NCBI GenBank assembly: GCA_050304615.1
Contig: JBNLDW010000010.1
Span: 1 to 64,000 of the forward strand
DNA from: CBFDBF01 sp050304615
Lineage (GTDB): Bacteria > Pseudomonadota > Gammaproteobacteria > Chromatiales > Chromatiaceae
DNA length: 64,000 nucleotides
Reading direction: 5' to 3'
Part shown: positions 8,687-17,374 of the stretch, in pieces
Position numbering within the stretch: the stretch's first letter is position 1
Layout: each line of letters opens with the position of its first letter
The notes under the pieces: model-generated
The model's input: only the letters and a program-made list of their open reading frames with translations
Databases searched by the model: none
Told to the model about the DNA's origin: nothing
Position numbers and translations under genes: made by a program

Positions 8687-9025
8687 TTGTATGGCTTTGA
8701 TCGCATTAAATATATTGTGAATACAATCGCCAATATTATCACTCCCTCCAACTACCCAGGGCCATCGCGGGCGCTTGCCCCTGTGCAGGAGGGTAGTCAG
8801 CTACGGGACCGGCAGCCACGTCAACCGGCGCCATCATCGCAGCCAGTGGTCGTTGAGAGTATGCGGGATCGCCTCCAGGTAAGGGCGGTAATACTGAGTC
8901 GTGAGGCCAATCCTTCTGGCCTCTCCCCACGTGGCAGGGAGGCGGTAGTCGCCTATAGATCCCTCTATTCCGAAGATGAGCGGGAGCGGATAAGCGATAT
9001 GTTGGGGATTGATGAGTACGCTTAA
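8687..9025 (+). CDS. Small conserved-looking protein of unknown function
   Basis: 112 aa from TTG 8687; GTG 8717 would give 102 aa, and neither start has a clear ribosome-binding site. The first ~20 residues are mildly hydrophobic, the middle is Pro/Gln/Arg-rich and probably disordered, and the C-terminal ~45 residues are the most structured part (GLSPRGREAVVAYRSLYS then ISDMLGIDEYA). Short gammaproteobacterial proteins ending in a similar xxLGxDxYA motif exist in my memory, but no function is established. It converges with lysA. Confidence 0.6.
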   Translation: MYGFDRIKYIVNTIANIITPSNYPGPSRALAPVQEGSQLRDRQPRQPAPSSQPVVVESMRDRLQVRAVILSREANPSGLSPRGREAVVAYRSLYSEDERERISDMLGIDEYA

Positions 9026-9038
9026 TCCAGTCTGGATT
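9024..9038. terminator. Short palindrome between convergent genes, possible terminator
   Basis: AATCCA-GTC-TGGATT is a perfect 6-bp inverted repeat in the 12-bp gap between the unknown gene and lysA, and a GC-rich CCGGCTGGCCGG palindrome follows directly. There is no T-run on either strand, so intrinsic termination is doubtful. Confidence 0.3.
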
Positions 9039-10297
9039 CAGCCGGCTGGCCGGTAGATGTCGGCACTAAAATTTAGGGTAGCAAAGTAGTCCTCAGTTGT
9101 CTCTGCCCGGCGGATAAGCTCTACTGAGCCATCGCTGCGCAGCAGCAGCTCCTGCGGGCGCAGTTTGCCGTTGTAGTTGAACCCCATGGCCCAGCCGTGG
9201 GCGCCGGTATCGTGAATACAGAGGAGATCTCCATCCTCAATTCTTGGCAGGGCACGCTGGACGGCGAATTTGTCATTGTTCTCGCACAGGGAGCCGGCCA
9301 CATCCACCACCTCTTCTTCACCCTCTTTACCCAGCACAGTGATATGGTGGTAGGCGTCGTATAGGGCGGGGCGCATCAGGGCAGACATGCAGGAGTCGAC
9401 GCCCACGTAGGTGCGATAGATCTCCTTACGATTGATCGCTCTGGTGATCAGGACGCCGTGGGGACCGGTAATAAAGCGGCCACTTTCCATGTAGAGTTGC
9501 GGGGTGTAGCTGTTCTCTACCTTGAACTGATCAAACAGGGCGGTGATCTCTTGCGCCATGGATGCGATGTCCAAAGGGGCATCTTCAGGCTTGTAGGGGA
9601 TGCCGAGGCCGCCGCCTATGTTGATGAATTCAAAGCGGATGTCCAGTTCGGAACCAATCCACTTTACCACCTCCAGCAGCATGCGGGCGGTCTCCACCAT
9701 ATAGCTGTAGTTCAGTTCGTTGGAGGCGAGCATGGTGTGCAGGCCGAAGCGGGTGGCCCCCATCTCTTTTGCCTGGCGGTAGGCGTCTAAGAGCTGATCG
9801 TGGGAGACGCCGTACTTGGCCTCAGTGGGTTTGCCAATGATGCTGTTGCCAGTGCGGCGGTCGCCGGGATTGTAGCGGAAGCAGATTAGTTCCGGCATAT
9901 GCGGCACCTTAGGCAGCAGCGAGATGTCATCCAGGTTAAGGATGGAACCACCATCCTCTTCGGCCGCGTGAAAGTCTTCATCACTGGTGTTGTTGGAGGT
10001 GAACATGATCGCTTCACCGTGACCACCAGCGTCGCGACTCAAACGCAGTTCAGGGATGGAGCTGCAATCAAAGCCAAAGCCCATAGAGTGCATTATCCGC
10101 AAAATTTCAGGGTTGGGCAGCGCCTTTACTGCAAAGTATTCGCGGAAGCCGTCTATGCCGGCAAAGGCGCTCTTCAGGGACTCTCCTGTTGCACGAATCC
10201 CTGCCTCATCATAGATGTGAAACGGGGTACCAAAGTGGGCTGCAATCTCCTCCATTATTGGAGTGAGTCTGTCCTGAAAATCCTGTGACATTGGCAT
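9038..10297 (-). CDS. lysA: Diaminopimelate decarboxylase
   Basis: 419 aa fold-type III PLP decarboxylase. PLP Lys58 lies in EYFAVKALPNPEI; the glycine loop is INIGGGLGIPY; the C-terminal half has ESGRFITGPHG, the substrate/PLP motif SLCENNDKFA and DTGAHGWAMGFNYNG. It converts meso-diaminopimelate to lysine. The pairing with dapL just upstream on the same strand supports this over arginine, ornithine or carboxynorspermidine decarboxylase. ATG 10297 has GAGGAA about 7 nt upstream; an ATG two codons later is possible. Confidence 0.9.
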   Translation of the reverse strand: MPMSQDFQDRLTPIMEEIAAHFGTPFHIYDEAGIRATGESLKSAFAGIDGFREYFAVKALPNPEILRIMHSMGFGFDCSSIPELRLSRDAGGHGEAIMFTSNNTSDEDFHAAEEDGGSILNLDDISLLPKVPHMPELICFRYNPGDRRTGNSIIGKPTEAKYGVSHDQLLDAYRQAKEMGATRFGLHTMLASNELNYSYMVETARMLLEVVKWIGSELDIRFEFINIGGGLGIPYKPEDAPLDIASMAQEITALFDQFKVENSYTPQLYMESGRFITGPHGVLITRAINRKEIYRTYVGVDSCMSALMRPALYDAYHHITVLGKEGEEEVVDVAGSLCENNDKFAVQRALPRIEDGDLLCIHDTGAHGWAMGFNYNGKLRPQELLLRSDGSVELIRRAETTEDYFATLNFSADIYRPAG

Positions 10298-10440
10298 TTG
10301 GATATTCCTCTAACTACCTATACATCAATTACATATGCAAACCATCTGGAAAGTAACGCAGAGCCTTATGTTTGGGGATAACTCTGCACGGACAGATAAT
10401 TGGTATGGCTATTTACGCTATGTAAACAAACGATATTTAC

Positions 10441-10473
10441 TTTGTGCCTCTGCATCTTTGCATTCTCTGCGTC
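10441..10473. repeat. Degenerate 8-bp tandem repeat in the lysA-dapL gap
   Basis: Four successive octamers can be read (TTTGTGCC, TCTGCATC, TTTGCATT, CTCTGCGT). The last one has an inverted 8-bp copy, ACGCAGAG, at 10356-10363. The rest of the 187-bp gap between dapL and lysA is AT-rich and holds no gene. Confidence 0.45.
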
Positions 10474-10484
10474 AAATACCGGAT

Positions 10485-11708
10485 CTATTTAAGAGCGGAG
10501 CTGATTCGTTCCATTGCTTCAGTGACGTTCTCAAAGCTGTTGAAGGCGCTGATGCGAATGTACCCCTGGCCGCATTTACCGAAACCGGCGCCGGGGGTGC
10601 AGACCACATGTGCCTTATTCAGCAGCAGGTCGAAGAACTCCCAGGAGTCCATGCCGCCATCTATCCAGATGTACGGTGAGTTATCACCGCCGATGCAGTC
10701 ATAGCCGAGGGCCATCATCTGTTCGCGGATGTATTTTGCGTTCTTCAGATAATAGGTTATTAGCTCCTGTACCTGGGCCTTGCCTTCAGGGCTATAGACG
10801 GCTTCGGCTGCCCGCTGTACCGGATAGGATACGCTGTTGAACTTGGTGGTATGGCGCCGGTTCCATAGATCATATACCGAGACCTTGTCACCACTGTTGG
10901 TATAGGCCATACACTCCTTTGGTACCACGGTGAAGGCGCAGCGAGTACCAGTGAAACCAGCGGTCTTAGAGAAGCTGCGGAACTCAATGGCCACTTCACG
11001 CGCGCCCTCAATCTCGTAGATAGAGCGGGGTAGGGCATCATCCTGAATGAAGGCCTCATAGGCGGCGTCATACAGGATCACGGCCTTGTTGTTGCGGGCG
11101 TAATCCACCCACCTCTTTAATTGCTCTCTGGTGATGGTGGCGCCGGTGGGGTTGTTTGGAAAACATAGATAGATCAGGTCAACCTGTTCATTCGGGATGT
11201 CTGGGACGAAGCCGTTCTCCTTGGTGCCGTCCAGATAAACGATCCCATCATAGCGGCCGTCGCCCCAGGCGCCACTACGCCCGGCCATGACATTGGTGTC
11301 CATGTAGACCGGATAAACCGGATCAGGAATGGCGACCTTGATATCAGTGGAGAAGATCTCCTGGATATTGCCGGTGTCGCACTTAGCGCCATCGCTGACA
11401 AAGATTTCATCCGCATCGATCTTGGCACCTCTGGCCTGGAAATCTTCCCGGGCGATCACTGCACGCAGGAAGTCGTAGCCCTGTTCCGGACCGTAGCCGC
11501 GAAAGGTGTTGTCACTGGCCATCTCGTCCACCGCCTTGTGGAAGGCCTGGACACAGGCGTCAGGCAGGGCGCGGGTTACGTCGCCTATCCCCAGCTTGAT
11601 CACCTTTTCCTTTGGATTTGCCTCCTGGTAGGTGGCGACTCGCTTGGCGATATCCGAGAACAGATAGGAGGCCTGCAGTTTCAGGTAGTTTTCGTTGATC
11701 TTTATCAT
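10485..11708 (-). CDS. dapL: L,L-diaminopimelate aminotransferase
   Basis: 407 aa, the usual DapL length. It transaminates tetrahydrodipicolinate directly to L,L-diaminopimelate, bypassing the acylated DapD-DapC-DapE route. Seen: the DapL-typical N terminus INENYLKLQASYLFSDIAKR, KLGIGDVTRALP, FPNNPTGATITREQL, and PLP Lys248 in FRSFSKTAGFTGTR. Direct neighbour lysA uses the pathway product after epimerisation. It lies 27 bp after glnD on the same strand. Confidence 0.95.
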   Translation of the reverse strand: MIKINENYLKLQASYLFSDIAKRVATYQEANPKEKVIKLGIGDVTRALPDACVQAFHKAVDEMASDNTFRGYGPEQGYDFLRAVIAREDFQARGAKIDADEIFVSDGAKCDTGNIQEIFSTDIKVAIPDPVYPVYMDTNVMAGRSGAWGDGRYDGIVYLDGTKENGFVPDIPNEQVDLIYLCFPNNPTGATITREQLKRWVDYARNNKAVILYDAAYEAFIQDDALPRSIYEIEGAREVAIEFRSFSKTAGFTGTRCAFTVVPKECMAYTNSGDKVSVYDLWNRRHTTKFNSVSYPVQRAAEAVYSPEGKAQVQELITYYLKNAKYIREQMMALGYDCIGGDNSPYIWIDGGMDSWEFFDLLLNKAHVVCTPGAGFGKCGQGYIRISAFNSFENVTEAMERISSALK

Positions 11709-11735
11709 AATGGTGTTCTTAGTTAAGTCTACGTT

Positions 11736-14390
11736 TTAGTTAGAATCTGGTTGAGTCGTTGCCAGGCGCTGGGTGATCCCTTGGCGCAGGCGTTCACGCA
11801 GGGACTCGTCTTCCAGGGGGTTACCATTGTAATCGGTAAGAAAGAATGTATCCGTAGCCTCGGCACCAAAGGTCGATATTCTCGCATTGTGAAGAGATAC
11901 TTTGCAATCGGCAAATACCTGTCCCACTTGGGCCAGCAGTCCAGGTCGATCCCAGGCAACCAGTTTCATTATGGTGCGTCTATTGGATGAATCTGGGGTA
12001 AATGTTATCTCGGTTGGTACAGAGAAGTGTTTGAGTTGGCGCGGTATTCGACGCTGTAAATCAAGGTCAATCCCATCCGGGTCACGCAGACCACTTTCAA
12101 GTCGGTTAATAATCTCATCTATCCGTCTTGTAGAGCTGACAATTTCGCCATTCTCTTCCAATACCGAGTAACCATTACGAGTGGTGCTGTCATCTGCCGT
12201 CTCGATTCTGGCGTCAACAATATTTAAACTCAGACTATCAAGTAGGGCGGTCGTGAGGGCAAAAAGTCCATCCCTGTCTTGGCTGTAGATGAAGATTTCT
12301 GAACAGCCACGTTCACTCTTGCGGCGGATAGTGACCTTTGGAATGTGGTCGCGGTCGGTCTGTAAGACTGTCTCGGTATGCCATGCGATCTCTTCGGCTG
12401 AAGAGTGCAGGAAATAGCCAACACTTAGCAGCATCCACTGATCATGGATGACTTTATGATCGATCCCTTTCTCTTCCAGCAGGCGGTATGCCTTGGATTG
12501 TTTCTCCTGGATCAATTCATCGGCGTTCTGCGGATATTGCAGGCCGCGTAGCAGCGCCCGTTTGGTGGCATGGTAGAGTTCGCGTAGCAGTGCATCTTTC
12601 CAGGAATTCCATTTCTTTGGGTCGGTAGCGCGGATGTCGGCAACTGTTAGCAAGTATAGATAGTCCAGGTGATGGAGGTCTCCCATCTCCTGGGCAAACA
12701 TGTGCACTACATCAGGATTGCTGATGTCTCTGCGTTGTGTTGTTATGGACATGACCAGATGCTTTTCTACCAGCCATGAGACTAAATGACTGTCATCATG
12801 GCTAAGACCATGTTGTTGACAGAATTCCAAGGCATCTTGTGCCCCCAGCGTAGAGTGATCGCCACCACGCCCCTTGGCTATATCGTGAAACAGTCCAGCC
12901 AGATATAGCAGTTCAGGTTTGGGTAGCCTTTCCATGATTTCACTACAGAGCGGTGATTCATGGGCATACATCGGAGTCGCAAAGCGCCGCAGGTTGCGGA
13001 CTACGAACAGGGTATGGGCATCAACGGTATATACATGGAACAGGTCATACTGCATCCGCCCTACAATCTTTCCAAACAGCGGCACATAGGCAGCCAGGAT
13101 GCCATAACGATTCATTCGCCTAAGTTCGTGACTAATCCCATTGGGTTGACGCAGTATCTCCATGAAGAGGCTACGGCAGCGCGGGTCAGCGCGAAATTCA
13201 TCATTTATACGATGCCGATTGGCGCGAATCATGCGCACTGTGCTGGCACGTACTCCCTGCAACTCTGGATGTTGTTGCAGTAGTAGAAAGATCTCTAGCA
13301 GGGCGTATGGATAGTTTCGAAATACATTTTTGTCGGTTATCTCGATGAACCCATCACAGTTTTGAAAGCGTTCGTTGATAGGGGTAATTATTTCCGGCTG
13401 GTTCTGGCGGATGATTGCCTCGTTAAACAGCTGCAACAGACGTTCATCCAGTCGGCGCAGGCGGATCACCGTACGGTAGTACTGTTGCATGAATTGCTCA
13501 ACCGCGAGGTCGTGTCCCTGATCCACAAACCCGAACTGCTCGGCTAGCGTATGTTGGTAGTTAAATAGCAGCCGGTCCTCATGCCGGCCAGCCAGCGAAT
13601 GCAGGGCAAACCTGATTTTCCATAGCAGAGAGCGGCCCTGCATCAGGGCATCATATTCAGCCTCAGTCAGAAAATGACGGCCGACCAGGCCATGCATGGT
13701 ATCGCAGCCAAAATAGCGTTTGGTGACCCAGCCAATGGTCTGGATATCACGGAGCCCACCTGGACTCTCCTTGATATTTGGTTCAAGACTATATGCGGTA
13801 TCATCATATTTCGCATAGCGTTGTTTCTGCTCATCCCATTTGGCCTGTAAAAATATGTCACTGGGCCAGATTTTGTCAGGACCGGTCATCTCCCGCATCT
13901 CCAGGAACAGATCTCTGGAACCTGTCAGGAGGCGTGACTCCATTATATTGGTGACGACCGTGATGTCTTGAGTGGCTTCGTTTACACACTCCTCCACGGT
14001 CCGGACACTGTGCCCCACATCCAGCCCAATATCCCACAGAAAGGTTAGAAATTGCTCAATACCCTTCTTTATATCCTCCTGCGCATCCTCCTCAAGCAGG
14101 ATCATTAGGTCGATATCTGATGCCGGGTGCAGCTCGCCCCGGCCATATCCTCCCACTGCGACCAGAGCAACAGATGCCTCCTGCTGGATGAAACTGCCCC
14201 AGGCAGCGGTGAGGAGGGTATCAACCAACTTACTGCGCAGGGAGACCAGGGTGGTGACATGCACGCCCTCTTTGAAGCCACTAAGGATAGCTGCGGATCC
14301 CTGGGAGAGGGCGTCGCGAAACAGCTGAACCGGCTCTTGGCCCTCCGCCATGGCCAGTTTTAGCTCTGCGGCGTTACATATTGGCTCCAT
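11736..14390 (-). CDS. glnD: PII uridylyltransferase / uridylyl-removing enzyme
   Basis: 884 aa. The nucleotidyltransferase domain carries GGYGRGELHPASDIDL (residues ~80-95) with the metal Asp pair; a linker domain follows; then an HD domain (LFHDIAKGRGGDHS) for UMP removal; then two C-terminal ACT domains that sense glutamine (DRDGLFALTTALLD and DRPGLLAQVGQVF). It controls PII uridylylation and so glutamine synthetase. ATG 14390 overlaps the map stop by one base (TAATG), indicating translational coupling; longer in-frame extensions upstream run inside map and are rejected. Confidence 0.97.
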   Translation of the reverse strand: MEPICNAAELKLAMAEGQEPVQLFRDALSQGSAAILSGFKEGVHVTTLVSLRSKLVDTLLTAAWGSFIQQEASVALVAVGGYGRGELHPASDIDLMILLEEDAQEDIKKGIEQFLTFLWDIGLDVGHSVRTVEECVNEATQDITVVTNIMESRLLTGSRDLFLEMREMTGPDKIWPSDIFLQAKWDEQKQRYAKYDDTAYSLEPNIKESPGGLRDIQTIGWVTKRYFGCDTMHGLVGRHFLTEAEYDALMQGRSLLWKIRFALHSLAGRHEDRLLFNYQHTLAEQFGFVDQGHDLAVEQFMQQYYRTVIRLRRLDERLLQLFNEAIIRQNQPEIITPINERFQNCDGFIEITDKNVFRNYPYALLEIFLLLQQHPELQGVRASTVRMIRANRHRINDEFRADPRCRSLFMEILRQPNGISHELRRMNRYGILAAYVPLFGKIVGRMQYDLFHVYTVDAHTLFVVRNLRRFATPMYAHESPLCSEIMERLPKPELLYLAGLFHDIAKGRGGDHSTLGAQDALEFCQQHGLSHDDSHLVSWLVEKHLVMSITTQRRDISNPDVVHMFAQEMGDLHHLDYLYLLTVADIRATDPKKWNSWKDALLRELYHATKRALLRGLQYPQNADELIQEKQSKAYRLLEEKGIDHKVIHDQWMLLSVGYFLHSSAEEIAWHTETVLQTDRDHIPKVTIRRKSERGCSEIFIYSQDRDGLFALTTALLDSLSLNIVDARIETADDSTTRNGYSVLEENGEIVSSTRRIDEIINRLESGLRDPDGIDLDLQRRIPRQLKHFSVPTEITFTPDSSNRRTIMKLVAWDRPGLLAQVGQVFADCKVSLHNARISTFGAEATDTFFLTDYNGNPLEDESLRERLRQGITQRLATTQPDSN

Positions 14391-15163
14391 TATGTGTTGG
14401 CTAACTCTTCCTGGCGTAGGGTGAGTACCTCGTAGCCATCTTCGGTCACTAGAATAGTGTGCTCCCACTGGGCGGAGAGCGAGCGATCCTTAGTGACTAC
14501 CGTCCAGCCATCGGGGAGTAGCTTAACATCAGGTTTGCCAGCATTTACCATCGGTTCAATGGTGAAGCAGTTGCCGGGTTGAAACTCCTGCCCTGGGCCT
14601 TTGCTTCTATAGTGGAGTATTTGTGGGTCTTCGTGGAATCCCCGCCCTATACCGTGGCCACAATATTCACGAACTACCGAGTAGTTGTGGGACTCTACAT
14701 AGCTTTGAATGGCATGGCCTATATCTCCCACGTGTCCTCCCGGCCTGACCTGCTGGATGCCAATCCACATGGCCTCCTGGGTGACCCTGCTCAGGCGTCT
14801 GGCCAGTACCGAGGGCTCACCGATCAAAAACATCTTGCTGCTATCTCCGTGGAATCCATCCTTAATAACGGTGACATCGATGTTGACAATATCCCCATTC
14901 TTTAGTCTTTTACTGCTGGGGATGCCGTGACAAACTTGATGATTTACTGAGGTGCATATCGATTTAGGGTAGCCTTTGTAGTTGAGTGGGGCGGGCACCG
15001 CGCCCTGCTTGTCTACAATGTAGTCGTGGCAGATCTGATCCAGTTCTTCTGTGGTTACACCTGCCAGCACATGGGGCCCTATCATCTCCAGGACGGCCGC
15101 AGCCAACTTGCCGGCGGTGCGCATTTTTTCGATCTCTTCCCTAGTCTTTATGATGGCGCCCAT
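14390..15163 (-). CDS. map: Methionine aminopeptidase, type I
   Basis: 257 aa cobalt/manganese-type aminopeptidase that removes the initiator Met. Visible metal ligands and motifs: NIDVTVIKDGFHGDSSKMF, EYCGHGIGRGFHEDP and FTIEPMVNAG, plus the substrate His in SVNHQVCHGIP. ATG 15163 gives the standard N terminus (GAIIKTREEIEKMR). The further upstream in-frame ATG at 15310 would run through the rpsB promoter region and is unlikely. It is divergent from rpsB and coupled to glnD, the usual gammaproteobacterial arrangement. Confidence 0.96.
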   Translation of the reverse strand: MGAIIKTREEIEKMRTAGKLAAAVLEMIGPHVLAGVTTEELDQICHDYIVDKQGAVPAPLNYKGYPKSICTSVNHQVCHGIPSSKRLKNGDIVNIDVTVIKDGFHGDSSKMFLIGEPSVLARRLSRVTQEAMWIGIQQVRPGGHVGDIGHAIQSYVESHNYSVVREYCGHGIGRGFHEDPQILHYRSKGPGQEFQPGNCFTIEPMVNAGKPDVKLLPDGWTVVTKDRSLSAQWEHTILVTEDGYEVLTLRQEELANT

Positions 15164-15218
15164 GCTGTTGTTCTCTGTGTAGATGGCTGAAATCGGGCCG
15201 TTTTTAGACCCGGAATAA

Positions 15219-15247
15219 TTGTTATGGCGAACCATGTATGGTATAAA
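15219..15247 (+). promoter_or_regulatory. Probable sigma-70 promoter of rpsB-tsf
   Basis: TTGTTA (15219-15224), a 17-bp spacer and TATAAA (15242-15247) lie in the map-rpsB divergent gap. A start near 15254 would leave a leader of ~134 nt before rpsB. Confidence 0.6.
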
Positions 15248-15253
15248 ACGCGC

Positions 15254-15387
15254 CCTGATTCCGCAAATATACTGTTGTGGGGCAGGAAAAATACACACAT
15301 ACATCGTCACGATTGGTGGGGTGCCTGGTTTTCCGGGTCATTGGTCGGGATGTATGGAGGATTAACCCAACAATTCGGAGTACTACC
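15254..15387 (+). promoter_or_regulatory. Long 5' leader of rpsB, possible S2 autoregulatory RNA
   Basis: In E. coli and relatives S2 represses its own mRNA through a leader structure. The leader here holds a G/T-rich segment with a small hairpin (CCTGG-TTTT-CCGGG near 15328-15341) and AGGATTAACCC close to the start. I cannot confirm the conserved S2-binding fold by eye, so the regulatory role is inference. Confidence 0.35.
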
Positions 15388-16368
15388 ATGAGTGCAGTAA
15401 CCATGCGCCAAATGCTGGAGGCGGGCGTGCATTTCGGGCACCAGACCCGTTATTGGAACCCCAAAATGGGTTCTTACATATTCGGGCAGCGGAATAAGAT
15501 CCATATCATCAATCTGGACAAGACGCTGCCACTATTCAAAGAGGCCTTGAATTTTCTTGGTACTCTCAGCTCCAACGGCGGCAAAATCCTTTTTGTAGGT
15601 ACTAAGCGCGCGGCCCAAGAGACTATAAAGGAAGAGGCGGAGCGTTGTGGTATGCCTTACGTAAATCACCGCTGGTTGGGTGGTATGCTGACCAATTTCA
15701 AGACCATCAAAAAGTCAGTTAAGCGTCTCAAGGAGCTGGAGGAGATGTTTGAAGATGGCAGTATTGAACACCGTTTTAATAAGAAAGAAGCCTTGGGATT
15801 GAGCCGAGAAAAGGCCAAGCTAGAGCGTAGCCTTGGTGGTATTAAAAACATGGCTGGTCTGCCTGATGTGCTGTTTGTGATCGATACCGGGCACGAAGAT
15901 ATTGCCATTGCCGAGGCGGCTAAGCTAGGGATTCCAGTTGTGGGAGTGGTTGATACTAACAATGATCCAGACAATATAGATTACGTAATTCCGGGTAATG
16001 ACGATGCTATTAGGGCTATTCAGCTCTATGTCCAGGGTGTATCTGCTGCAGTGCTGGAGGGGCGTGCTAGTGCTGCCCATCTAGGGGTAGAAAGTGCGGC
16101 CGATGAGAAGACTACAAAGCGGGTTGCGAAAAAATCTGTAAAAGCAGTCAAAAAAGAGGAAGCCCCAGAGCAGAGCGAGGAGCAGGCTGAGCCAGAGAGT
16201 GAAGCCAAGGTGGAAAAGCAGGAGACTGCAGAGAAGACGGTGACCAAGAAAAAGGTCGTGAAAAAGGCGGTTGCGAAGAAGACTGTTGCAAAGAAGAAAG
16301 TTGCAAAGAAGAAGGTCGTAAAGAAGAAAGTTGCAAAGAAGAAGGTTGCAGCAGAGAAGAGTTCTTAG
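15388..16368 (+). CDS. rpsB: 30S ribosomal protein S2 with lysine-rich C-terminal tail
   Basis: 326 aa, against about 240 in E. coli. Residues 1-235 are a normal S2 (MRQMLEAGVHFGHQTRYWNP, YVNHRWLGGMLTNFKTI). Residues 236-283 are a charged, Glu-rich linker, and 284-326 are an almost pure repeat of KKxVAKKKV units, like histone H1 or AlgP tails. The tail's codons continue in frame to a single stop, so it is not a read-through artefact of a frameshift. ATG 15388 gives the family N terminus. It is first gene of rpsB-tsf. Confidence 0.97.
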   Translation: MSAVTMRQMLEAGVHFGHQTRYWNPKMGSYIFGQRNKIHIINLDKTLPLFKEALNFLGTLSSNGGKILFVGTKRAAQETIKEEAERCGMPYVNHRWLGGMLTNFKTIKKSVKRLKELEEMFEDGSIEHRFNKKEALGLSREKAKLERSLGGIKNMAGLPDVLFVIDTGHEDIAIAEAAKLGIPVVGVVDTNNDPDNIDYVIPGNDDAIRAIQLYVQGVSAAVLEGRASAAHLGVESAADEKTTKRVAKKSVKAVKKEEAPEQSEEQAEPESEAKVEKQETAEKTVTKKKVVKKAVAKKTVAKKKVAKKKVVKKKVAKKKVAAEKSS

Positions 16369-16440
16369 TCGCGCATTCTGTACCTGAGACAGGTTCAGGT
16401 CAGAAGTTTTGGAATTAATAGTAAAGAGGAAACAGATACC

Positions 16441-17328
16441 ATGGCAATTACAGCCTCTCTGGTAAAGGAACTGCGTGAGCGCACCGGTTCCGGCATGATG
16501 GAGTGTAAAAAAGCGCTTGTCGAGACCGATGGGGATATCGATGCCGCAATCGAACTGATGCGCAAATCAGGTCAGGCGAAGGCGGCAAAAAAGGCGGGAC
16601 GTATTGCTGCCGAAGGGGTTATCGCTATCACCTTCAGTGAAGATAAGAAAACGGCGGTAATGGTCGAGGTCAACTGTGAGACCGACTTTGTGGCCAAGGA
16701 CGCAAACTTCATCTCTTTTGTTGATGCGGTCAGTGAGCGTGCCCTTAACTCCGATGCTGCTGATGTCCAGGCATTGATGGGAGAGACCCTGCATGAGGGT
16801 GAAGAGACTACTATAGATACTGCTCGTGAAGCGCTGATATCCAAGATTGGTGAAAATATGAACGTGCGCCGCTTTGCACGTTTTACCGCGGGCAGTGGCC
16901 AGCTAATCAGCTATAGTCATGGCGTACGTATCGGCGTAGTAGTAGAGCTGGAAGGTGGTGATGAGGAGTTGGGTAGAGATCTTGCCATGCACATTGCAGC
17001 CACCAATCCGGTATGCATCTCTGAGGAGGATGTCCCAGCCGATCTTTTGGCAAAGGAGAGGGAGATATCCAAGGCTCAGGCTATGGAAAGTGGTAAACCG
17101 GAAAACATCATTGAAAAGATCGTTGATGGTCAGATGCGCAAATATCTCGCTGAGGTCACTCTTGAGGGGCAGTCATTTGTCAAAGATCCAGATATGACGG
17201 TGGCAAAGTTGTTAGCAGATGCTGGTGCCAAGGTGGTACGTTTCCAGCGCTTCGAGGTCGGTGAAGGGATCGAGAAGAAGCAGGAGAATTTTGCTGAAGA
17301 GGTTATGGCACAGGCCCGCGGGGAGTAA
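16441..17328 (+). CDS. tsf: Translation elongation factor Ts
   Basis: 295 aa guanine-nucleotide exchange factor for EF-Tu. The N-terminal UBA-like domain (VKELRERTGSGMMECKKALVE) is followed by the core with TDFVAKD and the C-terminal module ending VGEGIEKKQENFAEEV. AAGAGGAAAC upstream serves as ribosome-binding site. The 72-bp gap after rpsB shows no strong terminator. Confidence 0.97.
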   Translation: MAITASLVKELRERTGSGMMECKKALVETDGDIDAAIELMRKSGQAKAAKKAGRIAAEGVIAITFSEDKKTAVMVEVNCETDFVAKDANFISFVDAVSERALNSDAADVQALMGETLHEGEETTIDTAREALISKIGENMNVRRFARFTAGSGQLISYSHGVRIGVVVELEGGDEELGRDLAMHIAATNPVCISEEDVPADLLAKEREISKAQAMESGKPENIIEKIVDGQMRKYLAEVTLEGQSFVKDPDMTVAKLLADAGAKVVRFQRFEVGEGIEKKQENFAEEVMAQARGE

Positions 17329-17374
17329 ATATATAGGGCCAGCGGTCTATGCAAAAGTGTAAAGAGGGGTTGTA

